Positions 35,192 through 43,410 of a DNA stretch of 64,000 nt are shown one piece after another. Each line of letters opens with the position of its first letter. The stretch's first letter is position 1. The notes under the pieces were generated by a model, which worked only from the letters and a program-made list of their open reading frames with translations, ran no database searches and was not told the origin of the DNA. Location of the stretch: the NCBI RefSeq assembly GCF_947331435.1, contig NZ_CAMZOF010000008.1, positions 186,001 through 250,000 of the forward strand. Reading direction: 5' to 3'. Both the position numbers and the translations under genes were made by a program. Source of the stretch: Pelagibius sp. Alg239-R121 (lineage in GTDB: Bacteria > Pseudomonadota > Alphaproteobacteria > Kiloniellales > Kiloniellaceae).

Positions 35192-35363
35192 TATTTGCCG
35201 GCTGTATTTCGTCCGCAATAGTAGACTTTTCTATTTAAACCCTTTAACGAAGCTTGGTGCGAAACTGTGTAAAGTTTGGCGCCCATCCATCAGTAGTCGT
35301 TGTATGTTTGACGCTTTGAGAGCGATGGGGTAACGTTGAAAAAATGGGGAGTGGAGGGGGCCA

Positions 35364-35669
35364 ATGGCCGAGGCTACAATAACTCGCGCCGATTTAAGCG
35401 AAGCTGTTTACCAGGAAGTCGGGCTATCTCGTAACGAGTCTGCAGATCTGGTGGAAACAGTACTGAATGAAATTTCCAGTGCTCTTGTTCGGGGGGAAAT
35501 GGTGAAGCTGTCATCGTTTGGAAGCTTCTCTGTTCGACAAAAGGGCCAGCGTATCGGGCGCAATCCTAAAACCGGTGAAGAAGTGCCCATTCTCCCGCGG
35601 CGTGTTTTGGTGTTTCGTGCCTCGCATGTATTGAAAAACCGAATAAACAAATCTCTATCTTCGTCGTAA
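35364..35669 (+). CDS. ihfA: Integration host factor alpha subunit
   Basis: 101-aa HU/IHF-fold protein. [20 protein letters not shown] at the N-terminus, [20 protein letters not shown] then [19 protein letters not shown], the beta-arm carrying the intercalating Pro. It bends DNA as a heterodimer with IhfB. The start ATG at 35364 follows GGAGTGGAGGGGGCCA, a strong ribosome site. Upstream, TTAACG and TGTAAA about 18 bp apart at around 35245-35274 could be its promoter, weakly. Confidence 0.95.
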   Translation: MAEATITRADLSEAVYQEVGLSRNESADLVETVLNEISSALVRGEMVKLSSFGSFSVRQKGQRIGRNPKTGEEVPILPRRVLVFRASHVLKNRINKSLSSS

Positions 35670-35676
35670 GGGCGAT

Positions 35677-35694
35677 GTCTTCCTTGAGGAAGAC
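35677..35694 (+). other. Hairpin between ihfA and the MerR gene
   Basis: GTCTTCC-TTGA-GGAAGAC is a perfect 7-bp stem with a 4-base loop, starting 8 bases after the ihfA stop. There is no T-tract. It may stabilise the ihfA transcript end or dampen read-through. Confidence 0.4.
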
Positions 35695-35738
35695 GGATAC
35701 GTAGATAGGGGGCGCCGACAAGGAGTCACCGCTGTAAA

Positions 35739-36140
35739 ATGCCTGCTAGCCGCGCTGCTGGTAAATCCCATGCCGCCTTTCGAACCATTAGTGAAGTTTC
35801 GGAAGATCTGGATGTTCCACAACATGTCCTAAGGTTCTGGGAAACCAAATTCAATCAAGTCAAACCGTTAAAGCGGGGTGGTGGCAGACGCTATTATCGT
35901 CCTGAAGACGTTGATCTTTTGCGACGTATCCGCGAACTGCTTTACACGGATGGTTACACCATCAAAGGTGTCCAGAAGCTGCTGCGCGAAGGCCATGGCA
36001 AGTTGGAGCCCGAAGTGGAAGAGACGGCGGAATTGCCGCTAAGTCAGCCGCCAACCGCCAAAACCAAGAAAAGCGAGTTGCAGGAAATCGTCACGGAACT
36101 CAGTGAGTTGCGGGATATGCTGCGTGCAGCCAAGGGCTGA
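35739..36140 (+). CDS. MerR-family transcriptional regulator
   Basis: 133 aa with one MerR-type winged helix at the N-terminus: [58 protein letters not shown]-terminal coiled coil ([20 protein letters not shown]) probably mediates dimerisation. No metal-binding cysteines are seen, so it is not a CueR/ZntR-type sensor. A MerR gene directly after ihfA is a common alphaproteobacterial arrangement; its target is unknown. Confidence 0.9.
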   Translation: MPASRAAGKSHAAFRTISEVSEDLDVPQHVLRFWETKFNQVKPLKRGGGRRYYRPEDVDLLRRIRELLYTDGYTIKGVQKLLREGHGKLEPEVEETAELPLSQPPTAKTKKSELQEIVTELSELRDMLRAAKG

Positions 36141-36286
36141 CGGCGCCAGGGATTGATCCTTGGACAAAGGCTTCCAGAACGACCGGGGACAGGCGTGGCG
36201 GCGAGGTTCTCTCGAGTGCTCCGAACGTTCAGCGCCACCTGTAGATCTACACTCCCGCGCCGCGTAAGATTTTCTATTTGAGCCCA

Positions 36287-36315
36287 TTGCGTTGCCGATA
36301 ACGCCAGAGTATATA
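36287..36315 (+). promoter_or_regulatory. Promoter for tRNA-Pro
   Basis: TTGCGT (36287-36292) and TATATA (36310-36315) with a 17-bp spacer form a good sigma-70 promoter about 60 bp before the tRNA. A GC-rich discriminator (AGGCCACCCTGCGGC) follows, as is usual for stable RNA genes. Confidence 0.65.
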
Positions 36316-36374
36316 AGGCCACCCTGCGGCATGCGGGGCCGGGGATGATCAGAGCCCCATAAGAGATTTTCGTT

Positions 36375-36451
36375 CGGAGCGTGGCGCAGTCTGGTAGCGC
36401 ACTTGGCTGGGGGCCAAGGGGTCGCAGGTTCGAATCCTGCCGCTCCGACCA
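36375..36451 (+). tRNA. tRNA-Pro (GGG)
   Basis: 77-nt tRNA with the CCA end encoded. The acceptor stem CGGAGCG pairs with CGCTCCG, the D stem is GCGC/GCGC with an AGTCTGGTA loop, and the anticodon stem CTTGG/CCAAG holds loop CTGGGGG with anticodon GGG at 36409-36411. The T stem GCAGG/CCTGC encloses TTCGAAT. Reads CCC (and CCU) codons. Confidence 0.97.
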
Positions 36452-36597
36452 ATTCCTTCCCCCGTATCTTCTTTCCCTGCTTTAAGCTGACGCAAGAAGC
36501 ACACTTGCGATCTCTATCTTGAATCGATCCTGATTTTGAATTGACCCGTTACGGCCTGCGCATGGGGTGGCGTCAAACGCCCGTGGCATTGCTTCCC

Positions 36598-37404
36598 CTA
36601 CGCCTGTTCGATTGGATTTTCGCCCTCGTATGTCCAGCGGTAGTCTGGTGGTGTCGGCCCCTTATTGCGCCCGCCTTGTTCCATTTGCTCCCAGGCATGG
36701 GCGACGATGCCGATTGACCGAGAAAGGCAAAAGAGGCCACGGGCCAGTGGCGGCGCAAAGCCTAGCTCTGCGAAGATGACCGCTGTAGCGCCGTCAATGT
36801 TCATGGGAACCGCTCTGCCCGCTTTGCTTTCCAGGTAGCTTTGGACGGCTGTGCCGATAGCGCCAAACCGACCAGACACGACGCCATTCCTGGCGGCGTC
36901 CTCAACAAGCGCGAGAAGGCGGGGAGCCCGCGGATCACGTGGTTTATGAAACCGGTGGCCGAAGCCCGGGATATACTTACTCTTTTCGGTCTGCCAGACG
37001 TCGATCCTGCGTGAGGTCGCATCTTCAAGAGGAACCCCTTCCGCCGCACAATGCGCGATCTCGTGATAGAGTTCTACGGACTGTTCGCCGGCACCGCCGT
37101 GCACGTCATCAAGAAAGTTGACTGCCGAAGCCAAAGCGCCGTTGAGGTTCAACCCGCAGGTGACAGCCATACGGGCCGCGGCGATGGAGGGCGCCTGCGG
37201 GCCGTGATCTACGGCTGCGACCAGGGCGCATTCAAGCAACTTAGCTTCGGCGTCACTGGGGAGCTCGCCACGGGTCATCAGCCAGATCATTTGGGGCAGG
37301 GTGACACTCCCGATCAAATCCTCGATCGGGCGGCCACGCATCTGGATCCGGCCCGGCGCCATATCAATGATCGAAGTGCGCCACCAATCGCTGACGTCGC
37401 TCAT
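36598..37404 (-). CDS. Citryl-CoA lyase-like protein (short citrate synthase fold)
   Basis: 268 aa, well below the 370-430 aa of citrate synthase and equal to the citryl-CoA lyase group. The fold's catalytic residues are visible: His in AAVDHGPQAPS, His in YIPGFGHRFHKPRDPRAPRL, and Asp in AVPMNIDGATAVI. Enzymes of this group split a citryl-CoA-like thioester to acetyl-CoA and an oxo-acid. It overlaps the upstream CoA-transferase gene by 4 bases (ATGA), so the pair likely activates and then cleaves one substrate. The exact acid is unknown. Confidence 0.85.
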   Translation of the reverse strand: MSDVSDWWRTSIIDMAPGRIQMRGRPIEDLIGSVTLPQMIWLMTRGELPSDAEAKLLECALVAAVDHGPQAPSIAAARMAVTCGLNLNGALASAVNFLDDVHGGAGEQSVELYHEIAHCAAEGVPLEDATSRRIDVWQTEKSKYIPGFGHRFHKPRDPRAPRLLALVEDAARNGVVSGRFGAIGTAVQSYLESKAGRAVPMNIDGATAVIFAELGFAPPLARGLFCLSRSIGIVAHAWEQMEQGGRNKGPTPPDYRWTYEGENPIEQA

Positions 37405-38612
37405 AGGACTTTCTCCTTTACCAGCTTATCGATCTCTTCGGTGCTTAGCCCAAGTGCGCCGTAAACTTCGTAATTATGTTCTCCGAGTTGGGGCGGCGGG
37501 CTCTTCACCGCGGGCGCTTTGCCATCCAGCTTGATTCCCGTACGCATAACCTGAATGTCTCGTTCTGCACCCGGTACGTCGGCAAAAGCTCCGATCATGC
37601 CACGTTCGCTTATTTGAGGCTGCTCCAATACCTCCGGGACATCCAAGACCCTCCCAGCCGGGACACCTAACCGGTTGAGCTCAGCCGCCCAGTCCTTTGC
37701 AGGACGGGTTTTAAGGGTTTTCTCCAGTTCCAGCTTTAGGGCCGCCCGGTTTTTCTTACGAAGCTCCCGGCTGATGAAATCGGAGTTCCGCAACAGGTCT
37801 TCTCGTGCCAGGAGCCTACACAGACTCTCCCATTGTTCCTGCTTATTGGCGGCAATATTGAGGGGGGCATCGGCTGTGAGGAAGGTCCCCGAGGGAGCCG
37901 AAGTGAAGTTCTCGTTGCCGTTTGCACTTGGGTGTTGACCAGCGATCAACCAGTTGGACAGGACCCAGCCCATAGTGGCCATGGTGGCTTCAAGCATCGA
38001 CACGTCAATGAAGCTGCCGCCTTCAGATGTACTGCTGTTGGAATCACGCCCCTGAAGTGCGGCAGAGATGGCAAATGCCGCGGTCAGCCCGCCGATGGTG
38101 TCGCTTATGGGGTAGCCGACGCGATAGGGCGCGGTGTCCGAATCACCGGTAATGCTCATGACGCCGGAGACGCCCTGAATAATCTGATCGTACGCCGGCA
38201 GATCGCGCCAGGGACCATCCTGGCCGAAGCCGGAGATGGCACAATAGATAAGGCGTGGGTTGATCTCCCTGAGCACATCCCAACCCAATTTCAGGCGCTC
38301 CATGACTCCGGGCCGGAAGTTCTCAACCAGGACATCGGCCGACAGCACTAGTTTTTTCAACAGTGCGGCGCCTTTGGGATTCTTCAGATTAAGAGTTATC
38401 GATTGTTTTCCTGCGTTCTGCGCGAGAAAAGAAACCCCCATAAATTTATGATTCAGCGTTTGATCGGCCCCAAGCTGCCGCGCCAGGTCGCCGCGCCCTG
38501 GTACTTCAACCTTAATCACCTCCGCTCCCAGATGAGCGAGCTGATGGCAGCAAAAGGGGCCAGCAAGCACGTTCGACAGGTCAAGGACCCGAATTCCAGA
38601 TAAAGGGTGCAT
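37401..38612 (-). CDS. CaiB/BaiF (class III) CoA-transferase
   Basis: 403 aa, full length. LSGIRVLDLSNVLAGPFCCH, LGAEVIKVEVPGRGDLAR, then ADVLVENFRPGVMERLKLGW and YCAISGFGQDGPW are standard blocks, and SFIDVSMLEATMATMGW carries the catalytic Asp. It transfers CoA from a donor (often succinyl-CoA) to a carboxylic acid. It is directly coupled to the lyase gene downstream and divergent from an IclR regulator, forming a small catabolic module. Confidence 0.92.
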   Translation of the reverse strand: MHPLSGIRVLDLSNVLAGPFCCHQLAHLGAEVIKVEVPGRGDLARQLGADQTLNHKFMGVSFLAQNAGKQSITLNLKNPKGAALLKKLVLSADVLVENFRPGVMERLKLGWDVLREINPRLIYCAISGFGQDGPWRDLPAYDQIIQGVSGVMSITGDSDTAPYRVGYPISDTIGGLTAAFAISAALQGRDSNSSTSEGGSFIDVSMLEATMATMGWVLSNWLIAGQHPSANGNENFTSAPSGTFLTADAPLNIAANKQEQWESLCRLLAREDLLRNSDFISRELRKKNRAALKLELEKTLKTRPAKDWAAELNRLGVPAGRVLDVPEVLEQPQISERGMIGAFADVPGAERDIQVMRTGIKLDGKAPAVKSPPPQLGEHNYEVYGALGLSTEEIDKLVKEKVL

Positions 38613-38736
38613 AGCAGTCCGTTCCTTGCATGAACTTCTCTCGTCGGCCTTTATCTATGTCGCTGGTTGTTCTGTCTGCAAGAATGACGTTCTGCTATTC
38701 TGCTGAAGAGAACGCAGTACGAGGAACAAGGCAGAG

Positions 38737-39414
38737 ATGAAGGAACAACGCGTCGAAGCGGTAGAGCGGGCTCTTTCCATCCTGGAGGCTTTTGGCGAAG
38801 ACAGGCGGCAATCGACGCTGGCGCAACTCGCTGAGGAAACCGGGCTCTATAAAAGTACGATTTTGCGGCTTTCGGCCTCATTGGAGCGCTTTGGGTATTT
38901 GACTCGTGACGAGGCTGGGCTTTTTCGTCTCGGTCCCAGTGTGTGGCGGTTGGGATCCATCTATAGGCGCAGCTTCGATCTTGGTGAACGGATTCGCCCC
39001 GAATTAAGGCAGCTGGTCGAGGAAACCGGTGAGACCGCATCCTTCTATGTCAGGGAAGCAGCGGAACGCGTGTGCCTCTACCGGGAGAACTCCCGGCACC
39101 CAATCCGACACCATTTGGATGAAGGCGTTCGTCTGCCGATGGACCGCGGGGCTGCTGCTCATGCGCTGCGCGCCTTCACAGGGGCGCAAGATGAGGCAAG
39201 TGACGAGATCAGAAGTGCAGGCTTTTATGTGTCCGTTGGAGAGCGGAACCCTGATCTATCGGCGGTCGCGGTCCCCTTATTAGGCCGGGACGGGCACCTA
39301 AGGGGCGCTCTTGCCGTCTCAGGGCTAACATCTCGCTTTGCACAGGCCGAACGTACGCGGAGCATCTCACTGTTGAAAGCTGCTTCAACAAGGCTTTCCA
39401 AGTTGCTGGATTAG
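38737..39414 (+). CDS. IclR-family transcriptional regulator
   Basis: 225 aa. N-terminal winged helix: AVERALSILEAFGEDRRQST, LAQLAEETGLYKSTILRLSAS and LERFGYLTRDE. The effector-binding GAF-like part follows (ELRQLVEETGETASFYVREA, PMDRGAAAHALRAF). It is divergent from the CoA-transferase/lyase pair (125-bp gap) and most likely controls it in response to the substrate. It is slightly shorter than the usual 240-270 aa but both domains are recognisable. Confidence 0.92.
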   Translation: MKEQRVEAVERALSILEAFGEDRRQSTLAQLAEETGLYKSTILRLSASLERFGYLTRDEAGLFRLGPSVWRLGSIYRRSFDLGERIRPELRQLVEETGETASFYVREAAERVCLYRENSRHPIRHHLDEGVRLPMDRGAAAHALRAFTGAQDEASDEIRSAGFYVSVGERNPDLSAVAVPLLGRDGHLRGALAVSGLTSRFAQAERTRSISLLKAASTRLSKLLD

Positions 39415-39418
39415 CGCA

Positions 39419-39458
39419 TTTTTTTGCGGTTTTTTCTGCAGTTTTTGAATGCAAAAAA
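39419..39458. other. Phased A/T tracts (predicted DNA bend)
   Basis: Homopolymer tracts T7 (39419-39425), T6 (39430-39435), T5 (39442-39446) and A6 (39453-39458) have centres spaced about 10.5, 11.5 and 11.5 bp, close to the helical repeat. Such phasing gives intrinsic curvature. They lie between iclR and the DUF1344 gene, and could serve a promoter or a nucleoid protein; the T-runs may also help end iclR transcription. Confidence 0.5.
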
Positions 39459-39608
39459 CAGCGTGTCCCGCGGGTGTCACAGCGGCACGGATGCGGCCTT
39501 TTACTGACACACTTTTGCTCGGATCTTGTCCCTTCTCGGTTGTGGTTGTCAGACATACATTTAACCACGCAACTTATTGTAAATCGTAACCAAATTGGGA
39601 TACAGACT

Positions 39609-39863
39609 ATGAAAAAGTTACTGACTGCACTCTCCGTTCTCGCGTTCTTGGGTTTTGCCGGCGCGGCCAATGCAGAAGAAGCTTCCGGTCGCATCGCCAT
39701 GGCCGATCCTGGAACCAACACCTTGACCCTTGAAGACGGCACGACCTTTGAGGTTGTCGAGGGTGTTCCGCTTGACGGTCTGGCACCTGGAACCGAGGTC
39801 ACGGTTTCTTTTGAGCAGCAAGACGGCAAGAACGTTGCAACGTCGATCGCACCTGCTCAGTAA
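39609..39863 (+). CDS. DUF1344-family secreted small protein
   Basis: 84 aa with a Sec signal peptide (MKKLLTALSVLAFLGFAGAA, cleavage after ANA) and a mature part of about 60 residues: EEASGRIAMADPGTNTLTLE, DGTTFEVVEGVPLDGLAPGT, VTVSFEQQDGKN. The GxI--D---NTLTLEDGT-F pattern is that of DUF1344, a small periplasmic beta-rich protein of unknown function. The start is the ATG at 39609; the frame is open upstream but that part has no signal character. Confidence 0.8.
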   Translation: MKKLLTALSVLAFLGFAGAANAEEASGRIAMADPGTNTLTLEDGTTFEVVEGVPLDGLAPGTEVTVSFEQQDGKNVATSIAPAQ

Positions 39864-39882
39864 GCGGTTGCACTGACGCTGA

Positions 39883-39908
39883 GGGCACGGGTCGAAAGAC
39901 CCGTGCCC
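39883..39908 (+). terminator. Stable hairpin after the DUF1344 gene
   Basis: GGGCACGGGTC and GACCCGTGCCC form a perfect 11-bp GC-rich stem with a GAAA tetraloop. The T-run after it is poor (CTTGCTC), so it is a weak intrinsic terminator or an RNA-stabilising end. Confidence 0.6.
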
Positions 39909-40016
39909 CTTGCTCAAAGGTTTTGAAATTTTAAAGCGGCGACCGACCTGTCGGTTTGCGCGAGGCTTGTCGGCTTTCCTGGCTCACCAAGGGTGTTGCC
40001 AGGTGAGCAGGTGGGG

Positions 40017-40889
40017 TCAATTTGTTTTTGTCGTGTCCGGATTTGACGCTGTCACCTTCGGGCAGGCATCGATGCTGTCGTCGAGAGATGCCCAGGCGTC
40101 TTCCGGCGCGAGATGGGCCAGTTGGGCCACCTTGAGCTGACAGCGGATATCCGAAATGGGGATGACCGTTGTCTCGCCCGCAATCGGTACGCTTAGGCTC
40201 TGGCCGTTACCGCCGGGTACCGAAAGCTTTGCCGTGCGATAGCCCCGCACGATCCCCAGTAAATTGCCGGTTTCACCGTTGAATACGCCACCACCGCTGG
40301 TGCCGTAGCTCACTGTCGCGTCGATCAGGCTGATCGGTCCGCGCGTGATGGAGCCTGGATCGTCATTCGCCTGCACCACCTGGCTGACGAAACCGTTGAC
40401 GACTGTCACGCGGCGTCCCCAGGGGAAGGAAACCACCCAAATGTTTTCACCTAAACGCGCGTCTCCCTGAAAACGGACCGGCGTTGCGCCTAGCGGGACC
40501 GTTTCGAGCAGTGCGATATCCTTTTCCGCGTTGACGGTCAGGATCTGCGCTTCGGTGCGCTCTGCATGACCGGGCAGGGCGACGAAAACCTTTTGGGAAA
40601 CCTGGGGTTCCAATAAATGGGCCGTGGTGACGATATAGGATCGATCACTATCCAAGGCAAAAACCACGCCGGAGCCGGTACGTCGACGGCCATCCTCACG
40701 TTCGGTGAAGAGTTGAACCGAGGAGGAGAGAGCGGATTCGATAATCGTGTCGGCCGTTGTTTCTGGCTTCACTGTCGCACAAGCGGTGGCGCTCAAAAGC
40801 ATTCCAACGCCGACAAAGCGGGCAATCCGGCGCAGCACCGGCGCCGGCCGGTCGAAGATATTGGGTAAGGCGAAGAAGGATCTTGTCAT
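40017..40889 (-). CDS. Trypsin-like serine protease, probable lipoprotein
   Basis: 290 aa. The chymotrypsin-fold triad is visible: His in YIVTTAHLLE, Asp in NAEKDIALLETV and Ser in GTSGGGVFNGE. There is no PDZ domain, unlike DegP. The N-terminus has a hydrophobic stretch ending LLSATACATV, so a lipobox Cys around residue 37 is likely and the protein would be anchored in the periplasm. Upstream lies a long gene-free region. Substrate unknown; a surface or quality-control protease is plausible. Confidence 0.85.
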   Translation of the reverse strand: MTRSFFALPNIFDRPAPVLRRIARFVGVGMLLSATACATVKPETTADTIIESALSSSVQLFTEREDGRRRTGSGVVFALDSDRSYIVTTAHLLEPQVSQKVFVALPGHAERTEAQILTVNAEKDIALLETVPLGATPVRFQGDARLGENIWVVSFPWGRRVTVVNGFVSQVVQANDDPGSITRGPISLIDATVSYGTSGGGVFNGETGNLLGIVRGYRTAKLSVPGGNGQSLSVPIAGETTVIPISDIRCQLKVAQLAHLAPEDAWASLDDSIDACPKVTASNPDTTKTN

Positions 40890-41525
40890 CTCTATATCCG
40901 CTGTTCAAATCCACCTGTGGCAAAATTGTGATACCAGAATTATGGTTAACACTTAGTTATCGCCTGTCTACAATTTCCACTCATTTCTCGTTCGGTTTTC
41001 AAAAACACCGTTGCAAATTTGCCTAAACACGAACCTGGCCGCTCACTGGTGATGAACGCGATTGGCGATTTTTCCTAATGCCTTGTGCTTGGCGGCTGCA
41101 GTGCGGTTGGCAAGGGAAAGCAGGGAGAAGCTTACCCAAGAACGTTCTTAATAGAGTGCAGGAAAGTATTGAAACTCCACAGGTTTTAGGCTTATTCTTT
41201 TAGGTGATTTTAAGCAGGCTGTTTTTGTGCGGGCGAATTGTGGCATTCCCTGCCTTTCGAAAGTTATAGTGTCGCGGGTATTCAGGCAGGGGGAATGCCG
41301 TATCACGAAAAGTGCAAATCTGTGTGAAGCATGACAAAGTTGGGCAGGGATTCAGCTTTGAACGCGGATTCGAACCAAACGAACGGGGCCTCTAGAAACA
41401 CCCAAATCAGGTTCGCTGCGTTCGCTTCGCGTATTGTTGGTTTACCTATGTTCGTCGGTCGTCGTATTGTCTCGGTTGCGACCACTCCTGGCGATACAAC
41501 CTCGAGATATTGACGAGTAAAATTT
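40890..41525. other. 636-bp gap upstream of the T6SS locus
   Basis: I see no convincing gene. A 60-codon ORF at 41331-41513 lacks protein-like features. CTTTCGAAAG, a 10-bp palindrome at 41254-41263, is followed directly by TATAGT (41265-41270), but no good -35 box stands at the right distance. The T6SS promoter probably lies in this gap. Confidence 0.4.
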
Positions 41526-42650
41526 ATGGCGTCGCAAGAAAACTTGGATTTTGAGGCATTGCTGGCTCCCATTGAGGGCGAAAACAGTGCCGGCGAGAAC
41601 TTGAGGGACGATGCCTCGCCGACCTCGGTCTACTATCAGATCAAGGATGCGCGTTCAGCAGCACGGGCGGCCGAACGCAATATGGAGATGGATGAAGAGC
41701 CTTCGGGCTTTCTTGATGAATGGCGCTCCATCCTCGAATTATCACCTGATGTGATCGCTACCCGATCGAAAGATCTGGAATTAGCGTCCTGGCTGACCGA
41801 AGCTCTGCTCCGTGCCAACGGATTTGGCGGCTTGCGCGACGGCTTTCGTCTCATTCACGGTATGATCGAGAACTTCTGGGATGATCTTTATCCGCTTGAA
41901 GACGAGGATGGCGTAGAGACCAAGGTTGCGCCTTTGACCGGATTGAACGGTGATGGCGGCGACGGCACCCTGATTCAGCCGATCCGCAAAGTTTTGATCA
42001 CACAGGGCAGTTCGGACGAGCCTTATGCCTACTGGCAGTACGAGCAGGCCGGCGAACTAGCGAAGGTTGCGGACGAAGAAAAACGCCAAGCCAGAATCGC
42101 GGCCGGCGCTTTGACCATGGAACAGATGACCCGCGCGGTTTCGGAAACCCCGGCGGCTTTCTACAGCGAACTGGTTGACGATCTCAAAGCCGCCCTTGAG
42201 GAGTTTGCGAAGGTAAATGCGCTTCTCGATGAAAAGTGCGGCATGGATTCGCCACCGGCATCGAACATCCGAAATCTGTTGCAGGCTATACTTGATGAGG
42301 TCGGTTTCCTGGCGAAGGACAAGCTGGTTGTCGATGCGCCGGCCGCCGAGGATGGTGAGGGTGCCGAAGCAGGAAATGCTGCGGAAGGCGGTGGTCAAGC
42401 AGGGGCGGGACCAGCTGTCGCAGGAGTCATTGCGAACCGCGAGGACGCTTTTAATACGCTGCTTAAAGTCGCAGACTATTTCCGGAAAACGGAACCCCAT
42501 TCGACGATGTCCTACACGCTGGAAGAATTGGTGCGTCGCGCTCGAATGCCTTTGTCGGACCTGCTTGTCGAGCTGATTCCCGATGCAGAGGCCCGTCGCG
42601 GATTCCTGATGCGCGCGGGTATCGCACCACCGGCAGAGGATGGATATTAA
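41526..42650 (+). CDS. tssA: Type VI secretion protein TssA
   Basis: 374 aa TssA/ImpA-family baseplate-sheath cap protein. The N-terminal ImpA domain is clear: LDFEALLAPIEGENSAGENL, then RSKDLELASWLTEALLRANG, FGGLRDGFRLIHGMIENFWD and DLYPLEDEDG. The C-terminal half ends YFRKTEPHSTMSYTLEELVR and ARMPLSDLLVELI, as in Agrobacterium-type TssA. It coordinates sheath polymerisation at the distal end. First gene of the locus; 229 bp separate it from tssB. Confidence 0.93.
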   Translation: MASQENLDFEALLAPIEGENSAGENLRDDASPTSVYYQIKDARSAARAAERNMEMDEEPSGFLDEWRSILELSPDVIATRSKDLELASWLTEALLRANGFGGLRDGFRLIHGMIENFWDDLYPLEDEDGVETKVAPLTGLNGDGGDGTLIQPIRKVLITQGSSDEPYAYWQYEQAGELAKVADEEKRQARIAAGALTMEQMTRAVSETPAAFYSELVDDLKAALEEFAKVNALLDEKCGMDSPPASNIRNLLQAILDEVGFLAKDKLVVDAPAAEDGEGAEAGNAAEGGGQAGAGPAVAGVIANREDAFNTLLKVADYFRKTEPHSTMSYTLEELVRRARMPLSDLLVELIPDAEARRGFLMRAGIAPPAEDGY

Positions 42651-42797
42651 TGAAGCCGGTGGTCGCGCGATGACGGCCGCCGGATAGATCGTAGAGAGAT
42701 CAGAGGATTAAAATGCAGGGACGGCAGTCGCCGGGTAAAGTTTTTGGTAATTTGTGTTAGAATGAACGGCGAAATGTAAGGCCGTTGGAGAGTGTTC

Positions 42798-42887
42798 ATG
42801 GCAGCCGCGGATTTCATGGCGCTTAGGTGCGTTGCAAGCGCGGCAATTCATACAGTACGAGCAACCGAGGACAGGGATCATGGCTAG
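42798..42887 (+). CDS. Possible 29-aa leader ORF overlapping the tssB start
   Basis: ATG at 42798 follows TTGGAGAGTGTTC, a good ribosome site, and opens a 29-codon frame ([20 protein letters not shown] ...) that ends at TAG 42885-42887, just past the tssB start at 42880. Such an overlap could couple or repress tssB translation. No homology is claimed and it may be chance. Confidence 0.25.
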   Translation: MAAADFMALRCVASAAIHTVRATEDRDHG

Positions 42888-43410
42888 TATTCACAAAAAG
42901 TTGGAGCGCGTTCGTAAGCCGCGGGTTCACATCAGCTACGACGTCGAGACCGAAGGCGCCGTCGTGCAGAAAGAGCTGCCGTTTATTGTTGGTGTCATGG
43001 GGGATTTCTCCGGCGACCCGACAGAACCTCTGGCGTCCTTGAAAGACCGGAAGTTCGTTCAGATTGACAGGGACAACTTCAATCAGGTCATGGGGCGGAT
43101 TAACCCGGGACTGCAGATGAAGGTCGAAAACACACTCAAGGGCGATGACAGTGAAATGGCCGTCGACCTGAAGTTCCGTTCAATCGAGGATTTCGAGCCG
43201 GGCGCTGTGGTCAATCAGGTGCCGGCACTGAAAAAACTTTTGGAAACCCGCAATCAACTGCGCGATTTGATGAGCAAAGTCGATCGCTCGGAAGATCTCG
43301 AAGCTCTGCTGGAAAAGGTTTTGCAGAACAAAGATGCCCTCTCGGAACTCCAAGGTGAGTTGGGTGTCGAAGAACCGGCTGAAGGCGACGAGGATAAAGG
43401 GAGCGAGTAA
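42880..43410 (+). CDS. tssB: Type VI secretion sheath small subunit TssB
   Basis: 176 aa. [60 protein letters not shown] are the diagnostic TssB/VipA segments. It builds the contractile sheath with TssC. I chose the ATG at 42880 with GAGGACAGGGATC before it, giving the canonical N-terminus; the frame is open to 42832 without match. Its stop overlaps the tssC start (TAATG). The C-terminus is acidic ([13 protein letters not shown]). Confidence 0.96.
   Translation: MASIHKKLERVRKPRVHISYDVETEGAVVQKELPFIVGVMGDFSGDPTEPLASLKDRKFVQIDRDNFNQVMGRINPGLQMKVENTLKGDDSEMAVDLKFRSIEDFEPGAVVNQVPALKKLLETRNQLRDLMSKVDRSEDLEALLEKVLQNKDALSELQGELGVEEPAEGDEDKGSE

Noticed and set aside
41238-41260. Possible sigma-54 promoter (TGGCA ... 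TGCC) before tssA
   Set aside because: The distance between the GG and GC elements is 10 bp instead of the required 12, so it is not a valid -24/-12 site.
41331-41513. 60-aa ORF upstream of tssA
   Set aside because: Low-complexity composition, no family likeness and no ribosome site; more likely part of the promoter region.
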